DNA from: JAIXUI01 sp943373175
Lineage (GTDB): Bacteria; Bacteroidota; Bacteroidia; UBA7662; JAIXUI01
Direction: 5' to 3'
DNA length: 64,000 nt
Assembly: GCA_943373175.1 (NCBI GenBank)
Contig: CALSBM010000007.1
Span: forward strand, 1-64,000
In this document: in pieces, positions 48,726 through 57,708 of the stretch
Position numbering within the stretch: the first letter of the stretch is position 1
Layout: the number at the start of each line of letters is the position of its first letter
Notes under the pieces: model-generated
Databases searched by the model: none
Told to the model about the DNA's origin: nothing
Seen by the model: only the letters and a program-made list of their open reading frames with translations
Program-made: the position numbers and the translations under genes

Positions 48726-50330
48726 ATGCTGAAAAAGACGCTCTTACTGCTGGTTCTGGGACTTTCCATCTTCCTCGGAACTATTCAGGCTCAGGATGTT
48801 ACTTATCCTGAGATGAACGAAGAAAGCGAGGCCATTCTGTCAACTCTTGACAGCCTGACTAACCTTCATTACTTCGATCTTAAAAAACGCAATCAGCAGG
48901 TTAAACGTCTTAATAAATATGGTTTTCGTCCGGACGATGTTCCTACTTATGACGACTCCATTTACAATTACAGAATTGCATTTCTTGAGCGCGACATGCC
49001 ATTTACCTATAATGAGTATGTGAAAGGCTTTATAAACCTCTACGCCGTTCGAAAAAGAAATTTAACCGAAAAGATTCTTGGGTTATCTCAGTATTACTTT
49101 CCCATATTCGAAGAAGCCCTTGAAAAAGCAGGACTTCCTCACAGTCTTAAGTACCTCGCTGCCGTTGAGTCAGCTTTAAATCCCAACGCAATTTCTCCGG
49201 CTGGAGCAACTGGCATCTGGCAGTTCATGTATGGCACTGCTCGTATGTACAATGTTAAGATTAACTATTACTACGATGAGCGCCGCGATCCTTATGCTGC
49301 TACTCAAGCTGCCGTAGCCTTCTTCAAGGATTTATATTCTATTTACAAAGATTGGATGTTGGTTTTAGCTGCATACAATTGCGGCCCGGGAAATGTTAAC
49401 AAAGCAATCCGAAAATCAGGAGGAAAACGCGACTTCTGGTCAATTCGCCCCTACCTTCCTGTTGAGACTCGCGGATATGTACCGGCTTTCATTGCCGTCA
49501 GCTATGTGATGAACTTCGCTGCTGAGCACAACCTCTACCCTACTCCATTGATTACCCTGCCTACCGTTACCGATGTGGTTGCAGTAGAAGGTCCGTTGTA
49601 TATTAAAGACATTACTCAGCACCTGGAAGTTGAAGAAGAAACTTTAACCCTTCTCAACCCCGCGCTTAAGTTGCGCTACATTCCTCAAAGTCACGATTTC
49701 TATAACCTTCGCCTTCCGGCAAAGTTGGTTTCCGTTTTCGAGCGTAAGAGAGAAAATATTGTTGCTGGATTACGTAAACCGGAAACTAACAGCTTTGTAT
49801 CGACAGAAAATCCGAATAATAATTCTGTTAGCTTAGTTTCAAACGAAGTTAAAGACCCTTCCAACTCAAATAACGCTTCCAATTCCCAGGATGAAAAGGT
49901 TGCGAATGGTCTCTATAAAACGAAATATACCGTTGAAAGAGGCGATAACCTTCGCAGAATTGCCGAGAAGTACAGTGTTACAATAGCAGAAATCAGAGAT
50001 TGGAATAACCTTCCGAACAACATTATTCGAGTTGGTCAAGGATTGGAGATTTTCGTGAAGCAACTTCCTGAGAATCAAACTGCTTTGCGAGATTCTGATA
50101 ATCAGCCCGAGGAAGACCGCTCTGTCTTTTCTTCCTTCCGCAGGGGGAAAAAGCATAAACAGGAGTCAAAACGCGATAAATACAAGACCTACACAGTTCG
50201 AAATGGTGATACACTTTGGTCTATTGCTCAGAAAACTGGGCATGAGGTAAGCGAATTGAAAAGACTAAATGGCATTAGAAAAAGTGCTAACCTCAAAAAA
50301 GGTCAAAAACTGAAGCTTCCCAAGGCTTAA
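48726..50330 (+). CDS. MltD-like lytic transglycosylase with LysM repeats
   Basis: 534-aa exported murein lyase. Signal peptide (LLLLVLGLSIFLGTIQAQ), a helical N-terminal segment, an SLT domain (about 115-260) with catalytic Glu in YLAAVESALNPNAISPAGATG, IWQFMYGTARMY, and LAAYNCGPGNVNKAIRKSGG. Two canonical LysM repeats are at about 398-442 (YTVERGDNLRRIAEKYSV) and 489-533 (YTVRNGDTLWSIAQKTGH), separated by a basic/polar linker. It cleaves glycan strands, probably during growth. It ends 6 bp before purD. Confidence 0.95.
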   Translation: MLKKTLLLLVLGLSIFLGTIQAQDVTYPEMNEESEAILSTLDSLTNLHYFDLKKRNQQVKRLNKYGFRPDDVPTYDDSIYNYRIAFLERDMPFTYNEYVKGFINLYAVRKRNLTEKILGLSQYYFPIFEEALEKAGLPHSLKYLAAVESALNPNAISPAGATGIWQFMYGTARMYNVKINYYYDERRDPYAATQAAVAFFKDLYSIYKDWMLVLAAYNCGPGNVNKAIRKSGGKRDFWSIRPYLPVETRGYVPAFIAVSYVMNFAAEHNLYPTPLITLPTVTDVVAVEGPLYIKDITQHLEVEEETLTLLNPALKLRYIPQSHDFYNLRLPAKLVSVFERKRENIVAGLRKPETNSFVSTENPNNNSVSLVSNEVKDPSNSNNASNSQDEKVANGLYKTKYTVERGDNLRRIAEKYSVTIAEIRDWNNLPNNIIRVGQGLEIFVKQLPENQTALRDSDNQPEEDRSVFSSFRRGKKHKQESKRDKYKTYTVRNGDTLWSIAQKTGHEVSELKRLNGIRKSANLKKGQKLKLPKA

Positions 50331-50336
50331 GTAAGA

Positions 50337-51623
50337 ATGAAAAACATATTGTTGTTAGGATCGGGCGGGCGCGAGCACGCACTTTCCCTTTCACTGGCGT
50401 CCAGCAAATTATGTGGACGCCTTTTTATTGCGCCTGGAAATGCAGGCACTGCAGAAGTTGGAACTAATGTCAACCTGAATCCTATTGATTTTGAGGCAAT
50501 TGCCGGATTTATAGTGGATAATGCTATTGACTTGCTGGTCTGCGGGCCAGAAGAACCGTTAGTTAAAGGATTGAGAGACCATCTTGAGCATACACCCGGT
50601 TTGGAAAACGTTGGAATCATTGGCCCAGGGAAAGCAGGTGCTCAACTCGAAGGAAGCAAGGATTTCTCCAAACGATTCATGCAACGTCATTCCATCCCCA
50701 CTGCATCATACAGAAGTTTTCAACACAACCAACTCGAAGATGCGTTGGAGTACGTTGCACAGCATCCTCTTCCTATTGTCTTGAAAGCCGATGGCTTAGC
50801 AGCCGGAAAAGGGGTAGTAATTTGTGAAGACACTCCGACTGCGATTACCACTACCCGTTTCATGTTGGAAGGTGCTTTTGGTGAAGCGTCAAACACCTTA
50901 GTCATAGAGTCTTTCCTTAAAGGCACAGAACTATCCGTTTTCGTTTTAACCGACGGCAAAGAGGCTATTGTTTTACCAGAAGCCAAAGATTATAAACGAA
51001 TCTATGATGGTGATAAAGGCCCTAATACCGGAGGAATGGGAGCTGTTTCTCCAGTTCCGTTTTTCGAAGGAGAATTCCGAGAAAAAGTTTTGCAGAAAAT
51101 CATTCATCCAACCATCCATGGGCTTAAAGCTGAAGGGATTCCCTATATCGGATTCATCTTTTTTGGACTCATCAATCAGGATGGAGAACCTTATGTGATT
51201 GAGTACAATGCCCGATTAGGAGATCCTGAAACAGAAGCAATTCTTCCAAGACTAAATGAAGACTTTCTTGATTTATGTATTGAAACGGTTTCAGGTAAAC
51301 TAAAAAGCAGAGTTGCCGAAGTAAAGCCTGATGTTGCCACAACCGTGATGTTAGTAAGCGAAGGGTATCCGGGAGCTTATGAAAAAGGAAGGAAAATAGA
51401 ATTTTCTACCGCGTCTAATGTAACGAAAGACACCTCGATAAGGCTTCATTCAGGAACTTTACTTGCCCCTGAAGGAACGCTAACGAATGGAGGAAGAGTG
51501 CTGGCGATTACAGCATTGGCATCAAATGCTCATGAATCGAGGGCTATTGCCTATCGAGCGGTGGAGGAAGTTTCATTTACAGGGAAATGCTTCCGTAACG
51601 ATATCGGGCTTGACCTGATGTGA
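50337..51623 (+). CDS. purD: Phosphoribosylamine-glycine ligase
   Basis: ATP-grasp enzyme (428 aa) of de novo purine synthesis, making GAR from phosphoribosylamine and glycine. N domain with LLGSGGREHALSLSLA and PGNAGTAEVG, LLVCGPEEPLVKGL, ATP-grasp centre VLKADGLAAGKGVVIC and NTGGMGAVSPVP, and the metal site VIEYNARLGDPETEAI. Normal length. It converges on the gene at 51627 with only 3 bp between stop codons. Confidence 0.97.
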   Translation: MKNILLLGSGGREHALSLSLASSKLCGRLFIAPGNAGTAEVGTNVNLNPIDFEAIAGFIVDNAIDLLVCGPEEPLVKGLRDHLEHTPGLENVGIIGPGKAGAQLEGSKDFSKRFMQRHSIPTASYRSFQHNQLEDALEYVAQHPLPIVLKADGLAAGKGVVICEDTPTAITTTRFMLEGAFGEASNTLVIESFLKGTELSVFVLTDGKEAIVLPEAKDYKRIYDGDKGPNTGGMGAVSPVPFFEGEFREKVLQKIIHPTIHGLKAEGIPYIGFIFFGLINQDGEPYVIEYNARLGDPETEAILPRLNEDFLDLCIETVSGKLKSRVAEVKPDVATTVMLVSEGYPGAYEKGRKIEFSTASNVTKDTSIRLHSGTLLAPEGTLTNGGRVLAITALASNAHESRAIAYRAVEEVSFTGKCFRNDIGLDLM

Positions 51624-51626
51624 CGA

Positions 51627-52082
51627 TTATTGCAATTTTCGCTTACCAGCTTCAGATATTGCACGGGAAGTATCCCGTGTCATGCTTTTGATGTATTCTG
51701 CTTTCCTAAAACGCAACGCACTCCAATCTTCATCAATCGCTACTTGTCTTACTCCTTCTAGCCCTGCCTTACCTAAAGATTCCCATCCTGTATCTCGGTT
51801 GAAATCACACTTAAAGCGTTTAGAAGTTCCTTTTGGGTAGGCCATCCAAACGATAGCATCACCTTCTAATAAAGGGGCTATGCTCTCAACCCATCGTTCA
51901 ATAGCTTCCTGTTCAGTAACAAAAATCATTACCCAGTTCACTAAAGAGTCAGGAATATGTTCCTGCACCACTAAACCGGTTTGCTTCCATTCCTCTAATT
52001 GTTTATAAAATGATTCAGGTGTATCCAGAACTAGCACTTGTTCTGAACCCTTATAGTTAAGCTTTTTCAATAATGCCTCCAC
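51627..52082 (-). CDS. DUF3052-like protein
   Basis: 151-aa soluble protein. It starts with LLKKLNYKGSEQVLVLDTPE and has the pattern DAIVWMAYPKGTSKRFKCD followed by VAIDEDWSALRFRKAEYI, which resembles DUF3052 proteins; the assignment is tentative. The function is unknown. The start is a GTG at 52082, 13 bp after the EamA transporter stop, so both form a small operon. Confidence 0.75.
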   Translation of the reverse strand: MEALLKKLNYKGSEQVLVLDTPESFYKQLEEWKQTGLVVQEHIPDSLVNWVMIFVTEQEAIERWVESIAPLLEGDAIVWMAYPKGTSKRFKCDFNRDTGWESLGKAGLEGVRQVAIDEDWSALRFRKAEYIKSMTRDTSRAISEAGKRKLQ

Positions 52083-52095
52083 AGATAAGAAGCGT

Positions 52096-52998
52096 TTATA
52101 CTGAAGTGGTCTCTCCCCTTCGGGAATTTACAAGGTAAACACCAGTTAAAATTGCGAGCATACCCATTACTTGAAATATGCCTACCGGCTCATTGTCGAG
52201 CCAACCCCAAAGCAAGGCAACTACGGGAATCAAGTAAGTTACCGAAGAAGCATACAAAGCCGAAGTTGCCAGAATAAGTCGATTGAAAAGGATAAGTGAA
52301 CCGGCAGTTCCCGCCAAACCCAGAATGGCTATGCAAGCTAGTGAAGTCCATGCTTGTCCGGATTCGTGGTGCTGAAAGGTTTCAACGGGATGCGAGAACG
52401 CTAAAAGCAACATGCTTGGCACCATAACCGCAGCAATAGGCAATGCAGAAATTATTAGCGGAGGAGTATCGGCGAGCTTATTTCGTACAGTATTTACACT
52501 AATCGCATAAAAAACAGGTGCAAGTACTACTAACAATCCATATCGCCAATCCGACTGAAATCCACCGTTGGCATTCATTAAAATCAATACCATAGCACCA
52601 GCAAGGCTCGTGACAACACCGGCAATTTTCATGATGGTTAGCTTTTGTTTGAACAACCAAACGCCAATCATTAAAGTAAACAACGGAGTTAAAGCGTTCA
52701 ACACTCCGGTAACACTACTGTTCAAATGTGTTTGAGCAATGGTAAATAGAAAAGCAGGAATTCCATTTCCCAAAAAGCCAACAATAAGAAATGCCGGCCA
52801 TTTCCTTAGCGGCTCTTTTCTGAAATGCTTAAGGGTGATAGGCAATAAAGCTAGGCCACCGAAAGTAAGCCGCATCGAAGCTACTTGTAAGGGCGAAAAA
52901 ACCTCCAATCCTCTTTTCATCAGGATAAATGAGCTTCCCCAAACCAAGGCGAGGAGGAGTAAAATCAGTACCGGGGTTACCGGATTTTTATATTGCAC
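52096..52998 (-). CDS. EamA/RhaT family drug/metabolite transporter
   Basis: 300-aa inner-membrane carrier with ten helices in two EamA repeats: the first begins LLLLALVWGSSFILMKRGLE with SMRLTFGGLALLPI, the second begins GLLVVLAPVFYAISVNTVRNK with VTYLIPVVALLWGWLDNEP. The substrate is unknown (amino acids or metabolites are common). The only start that keeps helix 1 is a GTG at 52998, only 4 nt after a perfect -7 element, so the mRNA is predicted to be leaderless. Confidence 0.92.
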   Translation of the reverse strand: MQYKNPVTPVLILLLLALVWGSSFILMKRGLEVFSPLQVASMRLTFGGLALLPITLKHFRKEPLRKWPAFLIVGFLGNGIPAFLFTIAQTHLNSSVTGVLNALTPLFTLMIGVWLFKQKLTIMKIAGVVTSLAGAMVLILMNANGGFQSDWRYGLLVVLAPVFYAISVNTVRNKLADTPPLIISALPIAAVMVPSMLLLAFSHPVETFQHHESGQAWTSLACIAILGLAGTAGSLILFNRLILATSALYASSVTYLIPVVALLWGWLDNEPVGIFQVMGMLAILTGVYLVNSRRGETTSV

Positions 52999-53002
52999 TG
53001 CA

Positions 53003-53032
53003 CAAAGGTAGAAGTATCAAATGGCACCACAA
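53003..53032 (-). promoter_or_regulatory. Promoter of the EamA transporter gene
   Basis: Minus-strand TTG (53030-53032), 19-nt spacer, TACCTTTG (53003-53010): a complete consensus match. Only four bases separate it from the GTG start codon. Confidence 0.8.
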
Positions 53033-53061
53033 CAAAACACATATTTTCCGAACTTTCGGGC

Positions 53062-54051
53062 ATGACAAAAGTCCTGGTTACAGGAGGTACTGGCCTAGTT
53101 GGAAGCCATTTACTTGAGCAACTTCAATCACAACCCGTAACCATACGTGTATTAGCAAGAAATCCTGATCAAGCTTTGCAAAAGCCTTGGCTTCAAAAAC
53201 TGCTTAAATTCCCTATCGAGTGGGTAAAAGGCGACATCCTGGATGTTGAAAGCTTAGAAGAAGCAATGGAAGGAGTCAGCCAGGTTTATCATTGTGCAGC
53301 ATCTGTATCCTTTGACAAAAAAAACAGCCGACAGCTTTGGCAGACCAATATTGCCGGAACTGCAAATGTAGTTAATGCAAGCTTGTACGCAGGAATCAGC
53401 AAATTAGCCTACGTAAGCTCAATTGCTGCTTTGGGAAGAAGTACTTCGGCTGGAATCGTCGATGAATCAACCGATTGGAAAGACGATCCGGGAAACAGCC
53501 AGTATGCCATTTCTAAATTCAGAGCCGAATTAGAAGTTTGGAGAGGCATTGAAGAAGGCCTGAACGCTGTGATGATCAATCCGGGTATCATACTCGGTCC
53601 CGGTGATTGGTCAGCCACTTCTTCTAGGTTAATCGCACAAATTGCCAAAGGATTTCCGGTAATTAGTCCGGGAGCTAATGGCTTTGTAGATGTTCGCGAC
53701 GTTGCCGACAGCCTGATTTTTTTAATGAATAGCGAAATCAGCGCTAAACGTTTTGTGCTTGTGGGCGAAAACCTGAGTTATCGGCAACTTTTCGAAGCAA
53801 TTTGCCTCAGAACAGGCGCCAAAATGCCCACTTGGACACCCTCCTACTCCATGGCGATGTTAGCGGCACGCTTGCTTTCCATTTTTGGGATATTCAGTTC
53901 TAAAGAGCCCGCTTTAACTCCGGAAAAAGTGAAAACGGCTTTTTCCAACTATTCCTTCAGTTCAGAGCGAATCCTCTCAAGCGGTTTTAAGTTCCGAACA
54001 ATGAACGATACCTTTGACTGGGTTTGCGAAGCTTATCGCACTTCTCACTAA
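53062..54051 (+). CDS. NAD-dependent epimerase/dehydratase (extended SDR)
   Basis: 329-aa protein with an N-terminal Rossmann domain: VLVTGGTGLVGSHLLEQL, VKGDILDVESLEEAM, VYHCAASVSF, and the catalytic Tyr-Lys in SQYAISKFRAELE. ILGPGDWSATSSRLI and FVDVRDVADSLI follow. It resembles the dihydroflavonol-4-reductase-like group; the substrate is unknown. The ATG at 53062 is chosen because earlier residues do not fit the Rossmann start. It lies 31 bp before mutA on the same strand and may be cotranscribed with it. Confidence 0.9.
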   Translation: MTKVLVTGGTGLVGSHLLEQLQSQPVTIRVLARNPDQALQKPWLQKLLKFPIEWVKGDILDVESLEEAMEGVSQVYHCAASVSFDKKNSRQLWQTNIAGTANVVNASLYAGISKLAYVSSIAALGRSTSAGIVDESTDWKDDPGNSQYAISKFRAELEVWRGIEEGLNAVMINPGIILGPGDWSATSSRLIAQIAKGFPVISPGANGFVDVRDVADSLIFLMNSEISAKRFVLVGENLSYRQLFEAICLRTGAKMPTWTPSYSMAMLAARLLSIFGIFSSKEPALTPEKVKTAFSNYSFSSERILSSGFKFRTMNDTFDWVCEAYRTSH

Positions 54052-54082
54052 CGTTTTTTTGCCACTTTTCTACCCTTCGTTT

Positions 54083-55468
54083 ATGCCTCATTTCAAAGAA
54101 TTTAACTCTAGCAGCCTCTCCGATTGGCAAAATCAAGTCAGTAAAGAACTAAAAGGTTTAAGTTCAGAGAGTTTGAACTTTCAAACTTCATTAGGCTTCG
54201 AAATGCCGGCATTCGTAACAGAAGAAAATGCCCGCTTTCTACCAAAATCTACTGAAAGCAAGTGGCCATATACCCATGGATATTATGCGGAAGCAAAGCC
54301 CTGGGTGATTTCGGAAAGAATTTTTATTGACGCAAGCAATATCGATTCTTGCAACAAGCAAGCACTATTAGCACTAGAACAAGGTGCCACAGGTCTTCAC
54401 ATCTGCGGTGATCCAGACAATGAAGACTCGTTCAAACGCTTTATGAGTGGAATCCTCCCAGAATATATCAGCATCTGGTTTAGCGGCACTCAACAATACC
54501 GGATGGCCCGATGGCTATCTCACCTCGCGCAAGAAAGAGGCATCAACCCTTCTCACTTGCACGGTGGGTTACTTGGAGATGGCAGTCTGGCTATTGCCAA
54601 TCAAGACCTGCCACATTTTGCGCAAATCGTTGCGGCATTACCCAATTTCCGATGCCTTTGGACTGATGCTTCCTCGTTTTATGAACAAGGGCTTAGTGTG
54701 GTTGACGAAGCTGCTTTTGCATTATTATCTGGAAAAAGACTGTTACAGCATTATACTAAAGCAGGAATAAGCCCAGATGAAATTGGCAAGTATATTCAGT
54801 TTCGATTCAGCAGCCCACTTCAATACTTTATCGGCATAGCCCGCCAACGCGCATTTCGCTATTGCTGGTCACAAGTGATGAGTTCATTTAATCCGGAACA
54901 TAATTGCAGTTCAGTAGCAAGCATCTATACTCAAACTGCTTACCGCCATCTAAGTAAACGGGATGTATTCAATAATCTTTTGAGGAATACTACAGCCTCG
55001 ATGGCTATGGTAATCGGTGGAACAGATGCACTTGAAGTCCTTCCTCATGATTCGGCATTGGGCATGGGAGATTCGAATATATTCAGTAACAGAATGGCCC
55101 GAAACATTCAATTAATACTTGCGCATGAATGTGGCTTCGATCAACTGGTTGATCCAGCAGGAGGTTCCTTTTATCTTGAAACAATGACTTTTCATTTAGC
55201 TGAGGCCATCCTCTTACGGTTAGAAGCTATTGAAAATGAAATGAATTGGGAAGATTGGGTAAAAAAAGGAATTATCGAACATGCTTTATCCGAACAGCAA
55301 AAAATTAAGGAAGAAGTTAATAATGGAACTCTTCCAATAATTGGCGTTAATCTTTATCCTAACAATCAGGAATTAATAAATGACCCTATGCTTTTAGATG
55401 TTCTAAAAAAGGTGGAAAGTAAATTTAGAGAAGCTGGAGATATGGAACGTCAAACAGTTTCTCATTAA
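54083..55468 (+). CDS. mutA: Methylmalonyl-CoA mutase small subunit
   Basis: 461-aa subunit of the heterodimeric, B12-dependent mutase that links propionyl-CoA/succinyl-CoA metabolism. It has the divergent, B12-free TIM-barrel: WPYTHGYYAEAKPWVISERI, ALEQGATGLHICGD, YIQFRFSSPLQYFIGIARQR, and ILAHECGFDQLVDPAGGSFY then LETMTFHLAEAI. The small subunit is catalytically inactive and needs MutB. mutB, normally directly downstream, is absent: the next gene is a convergent outer-membrane protein. I chose the ATG at 54083. Confidence 0.92.
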   Translation: MPHFKEFNSSSLSDWQNQVSKELKGLSSESLNFQTSLGFEMPAFVTEENARFLPKSTESKWPYTHGYYAEAKPWVISERIFIDASNIDSCNKQALLALEQGATGLHICGDPDNEDSFKRFMSGILPEYISIWFSGTQQYRMARWLSHLAQERGINPSHLHGGLLGDGSLAIANQDLPHFAQIVAALPNFRCLWTDASSFYEQGLSVVDEAAFALLSGKRLLQHYTKAGISPDEIGKYIQFRFSSPLQYFIGIARQRAFRYCWSQVMSSFNPEHNCSSVASIYTQTAYRHLSKRDVFNNLLRNTTASMAMVIGGTDALEVLPHDSALGMGDSNIFSNRMARNIQLILAHECGFDQLVDPAGGSFYLETMTFHLAEAILLRLEAIENEMNWEDWVKKGIIEHALSEQQKIKEEVNNGTLPIIGVNLYPNNQELINDPMLLDVLKKVESKFREAGDMERQTVSH

Positions 55469-55581
55469 TCTATTTTAATATTTCGAAGGGTATTGAATGT
55501 AACAAGTAGGGTTGATTACAAGCTAAATCACAATCCAACCCTTTGGTAATAATTCTAAGCGAATTGAAGACTAACACGCAT

Positions 55582-55613
55582 AAAAAAAGCCACCTTATCT
55601 GGTGGCTTTTTTT
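55582..55613 (+). terminator. Bidirectional terminator between mutA and the barrel gene
   Basis: 13-bp arms: seven A plus GCCACC (55582-55594) and GGTGGC plus seven T (55601-55613), 6-nt loop. A-run and T-run on both sides let it serve mutA (plus) and the barrel gene (minus). Confidence 0.92.
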
Positions 55614-55629
55614 ATGGTTATAATTAAAC

Positions 55630-56286
55630 TTAGTTTCCGAAGTTGAAACGGTAAGCAGCGCGGAAACCGATAAATCCAAGTGTTGTAGTACCTGCCACAT
55701 CAATTTCCTGACCAGTAACCGGATCTTCTGTAGTTTCAGTAGTTGGAAAGCCTGGAGAAAGATCGTAACGTACTGAAAGGTCTAAAGCATTATCTCCGAT
55801 TGGTAACGAGTATCCAATACGTGGAGCAAAACTGAACGTAGTTTTTGAACTTCCAGGAACATCAACAGAAATTCCCAGCACGGTTTGTTTAGTAGATCCC
55901 AGTGTAAACAGGTTCAATCCTAAATCAACACCAGCATACAAGCCTAAGTTCTCAACAGGAAACCAATTTGCACCAATGCGAATAGGAATTGCCGAAATTG
56001 AAGGAGTTGTTATCTCAGATGGAGGAAATGGAGGGAGATTGATAGTCGAAGTTTTACCACCAAAAGTCAAGTAACCAACTGAACCAGTTAAGTCAAGTGT
56101 ACCTTCAATTAGATTGTAATGAAACATTGCAGAACCTCCGAAGCCAATTCCATTACCAGTAGAGAAGTCGTCCCCCATTGGAAGACCAACTTCAGCACCT
56201 ACACTAACGCCCATTTTACTTTGAGCGGATGCGCTGAATGCTCCAAATGCGAGACAAACAGCAGTCATTAAGAAGATTTTTTTCAT
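55630..56286 (-). CDS. Outer-membrane beta-barrel protein
   Basis: 218-aa protein: signal peptide (IFLMTAVCLAFGAFSASAQ), then a small barrel with alternating amphipathic strands (KMGVSVGAEVGLPMG, FAPRIGYSLPIGDNALDLSVRY) and Gly/aromatic turns, ending with TLGFIGFRAAYRFNFGN, whose aromatic last residues suit insertion by the BAM machinery. It belongs to the porin-like OMP_b-brl group of Bacteroidetes; the ligand is unknown. I chose the ATG at 56286, at the start of the signal peptide. Confidence 0.88.
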   Translation of the reverse strand: MKKIFLMTAVCLAFGAFSASAQSKMGVSVGAEVGLPMGDDFSTGNGIGFGGSAMFHYNLIEGTLDLTGSVGYLTFGGKTSTINLPPFPPSEITTPSISAIPIRIGANWFPVENLGLYAGVDLGLNLFTLGSTKQTVLGISVDVPGSSKTTFSFAPRIGYSLPIGDNALDLSVRYDLSPGFPTTETTEDPVTGQEIDVAGTTTLGFIGFRAAYRFNFGN

Positions 56287-56437
56287 GTTTAAATGTTTAG
56301 GTTGAACTATTTTTCGTGTTTCAAATATTAGGCCAAAAATGCCTTTTATAAAATAGGAAAAAATCAAAAACAATTAAGGCTATATGTGTAACGAATTGAG
56401 GCATTGAGGACTAATCCTTAGCAGCGCATATAAAAAG

Positions 56438-56470
56438 AAACGGGCTGATCAGATTCTAACCAGCCCGTTT
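56438..56470 (-). terminator. Terminator after pgk
   Basis: 10-bp arms AAACGGGCTG (56438-56447) and CAGCCCGTTT (56461-56470), 13-nt loop; the minus strand continues TTTCTTTTTAT. It lies 15 bp after the pgk stop. Confidence 0.85.
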
Positions 56471-56485
56471 TCAAGTTTTACGTTG

Positions 56486-57685
56486 TTAGCTTTTCAGTGC
56501 CGCTACACCTGGAAGTACTCTGCCCTCCATGTGTTCGAGCAATGCACCGCCTCCGGTAGAAACATAGCTCACCTTGTCAGAAAAGCCGAATTGATTCACC
56601 GCTGCGGCAGAATCGCCTCCGCCAATTAAAGAGAAGGCATCATTTTCAGAAGTAGCATCAGCAACAGCCTGTGCTATTGTTCGTGTTCCATTGGCGAAGT
56701 TCGTCATCTCAAATACACCCATTGGCCCATTCCAAAGAATGGTTTTAGAATTTCTGACTGCCTCAGCAAATTGAATTGTAGCTTCCGGGCCGATGTCCAA
56801 ACCCATCCAGCCTTCAGGAATTTCCATGTTTCCACTCAAACGTGTGTTTGCGTCATTCGAAAAATTATCTGCAATCACAGAATCATTTGGAAGTAACAAC
56901 TTTACTCCTTTTGCTTTAGCCTTTTCTATTAAGCTAAGGGCGAGTTCAAGCTTGTCGTCTTCACAAAGGGATTTTCCAATATTTCCACCCATCGCTTTAA
57001 AGAAGGTATAAACCATTCCACCGCCGATAATCAGGTTATCTACTTTATCGAGCAGGTTTTCAATAATGAGAATTTTATCTGAAACCTTCGCCCCTCCCAT
57101 AATGGCGGTATAAGGGCGTTCAGGATGGCTCATTACTTTATCGGCATTTTCTAGCTCAGCCATCATTAAATAACCAGCCGCTTTTCGATTGGGAAAAAAC
57201 TGAGCGATAACGGCAGTAGAGGCATGAGCACGATGCGCAGTTCCGAATGCATCGTTGATGTAAAAAGTACCCAGTTTAGCGAGTTTTGAGGCAAACTCCA
57301 GGTCTCCTTTTTCTTCTTCCTTGTAAAAGCGAAGATTTTCAAGAAGAAGTACTTCACCAGCTTTGAGGTCAGCAGCGAGATGAGAAGCTTTTTCGCCGAT
57401 ACAATCGGGAGCAAACTGAACCGGAATACCCAGAAGTTCGCTGGTCTTGCTTACAATATGATGGAGCGAATACTTGTCTTCAGGGCCAGTTTTAGGTCGG
57501 CCTAAGTGCGACATCAGAATTACACTTCCACCATCCTCGAGGACTTTCCTTATAGAAGGTAATGCAGCGCTGATTCTGGTATCGTCGGTGACTTCGAAAG
57601 TTTGATTGTTAAGTGGGACGTTAAAATCAACCCTCATTAACACTTTTTCACCGGCAAAGTGAAACTGGTCTATAGAAATTGCCAT
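56486..57685 (-). CDS. pgk: Phosphoglycerate kinase
   Basis: Glycolytic enzyme (399 aa) making ATP from 1,3-bisphosphoglycerate. Signature VLMRVDFNVPLNNQ at the start, LMSHLGRPKTG, FYINDAFGTAHRAHAST, AIMGGAKVSDKI, and the C-terminal nucleotide loop SLIGGGDSAAAVNQFG with YVSTGGGALLEHMEG. Complete. It starts 23 bp after gapA in a gapA-pgk operon. Confidence 0.97.
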   Translation of the reverse strand: MAISIDQFHFAGEKVLMRVDFNVPLNNQTFEVTDDTRISAALPSIRKVLEDGGSVILMSHLGRPKTGPEDKYSLHHIVSKTSELLGIPVQFAPDCIGEKASHLAADLKAGEVLLLENLRFYKEEEKGDLEFASKLAKLGTFYINDAFGTAHRAHASTAVIAQFFPNRKAAGYLMMAELENADKVMSHPERPYTAIMGGAKVSDKILIIENLLDKVDNLIIGGGMVYTFFKAMGGNIGKSLCEDDKLELALSLIEKAKAKGVKLLLPNDSVIADNFSNDANTRLSGNMEIPEGWMGLDIGPEATIQFAEAVRNSKTILWNGPMGVFEMTNFANGTRTIAQAVADATSENDAFSLIGGGDSAAAVNQFGFSDKVSYVSTGGGALLEHMEGRVLPGVAALKS

Positions 57686-57708
57686 AGCATGAAATTGAAA
57701 TTCTACAA

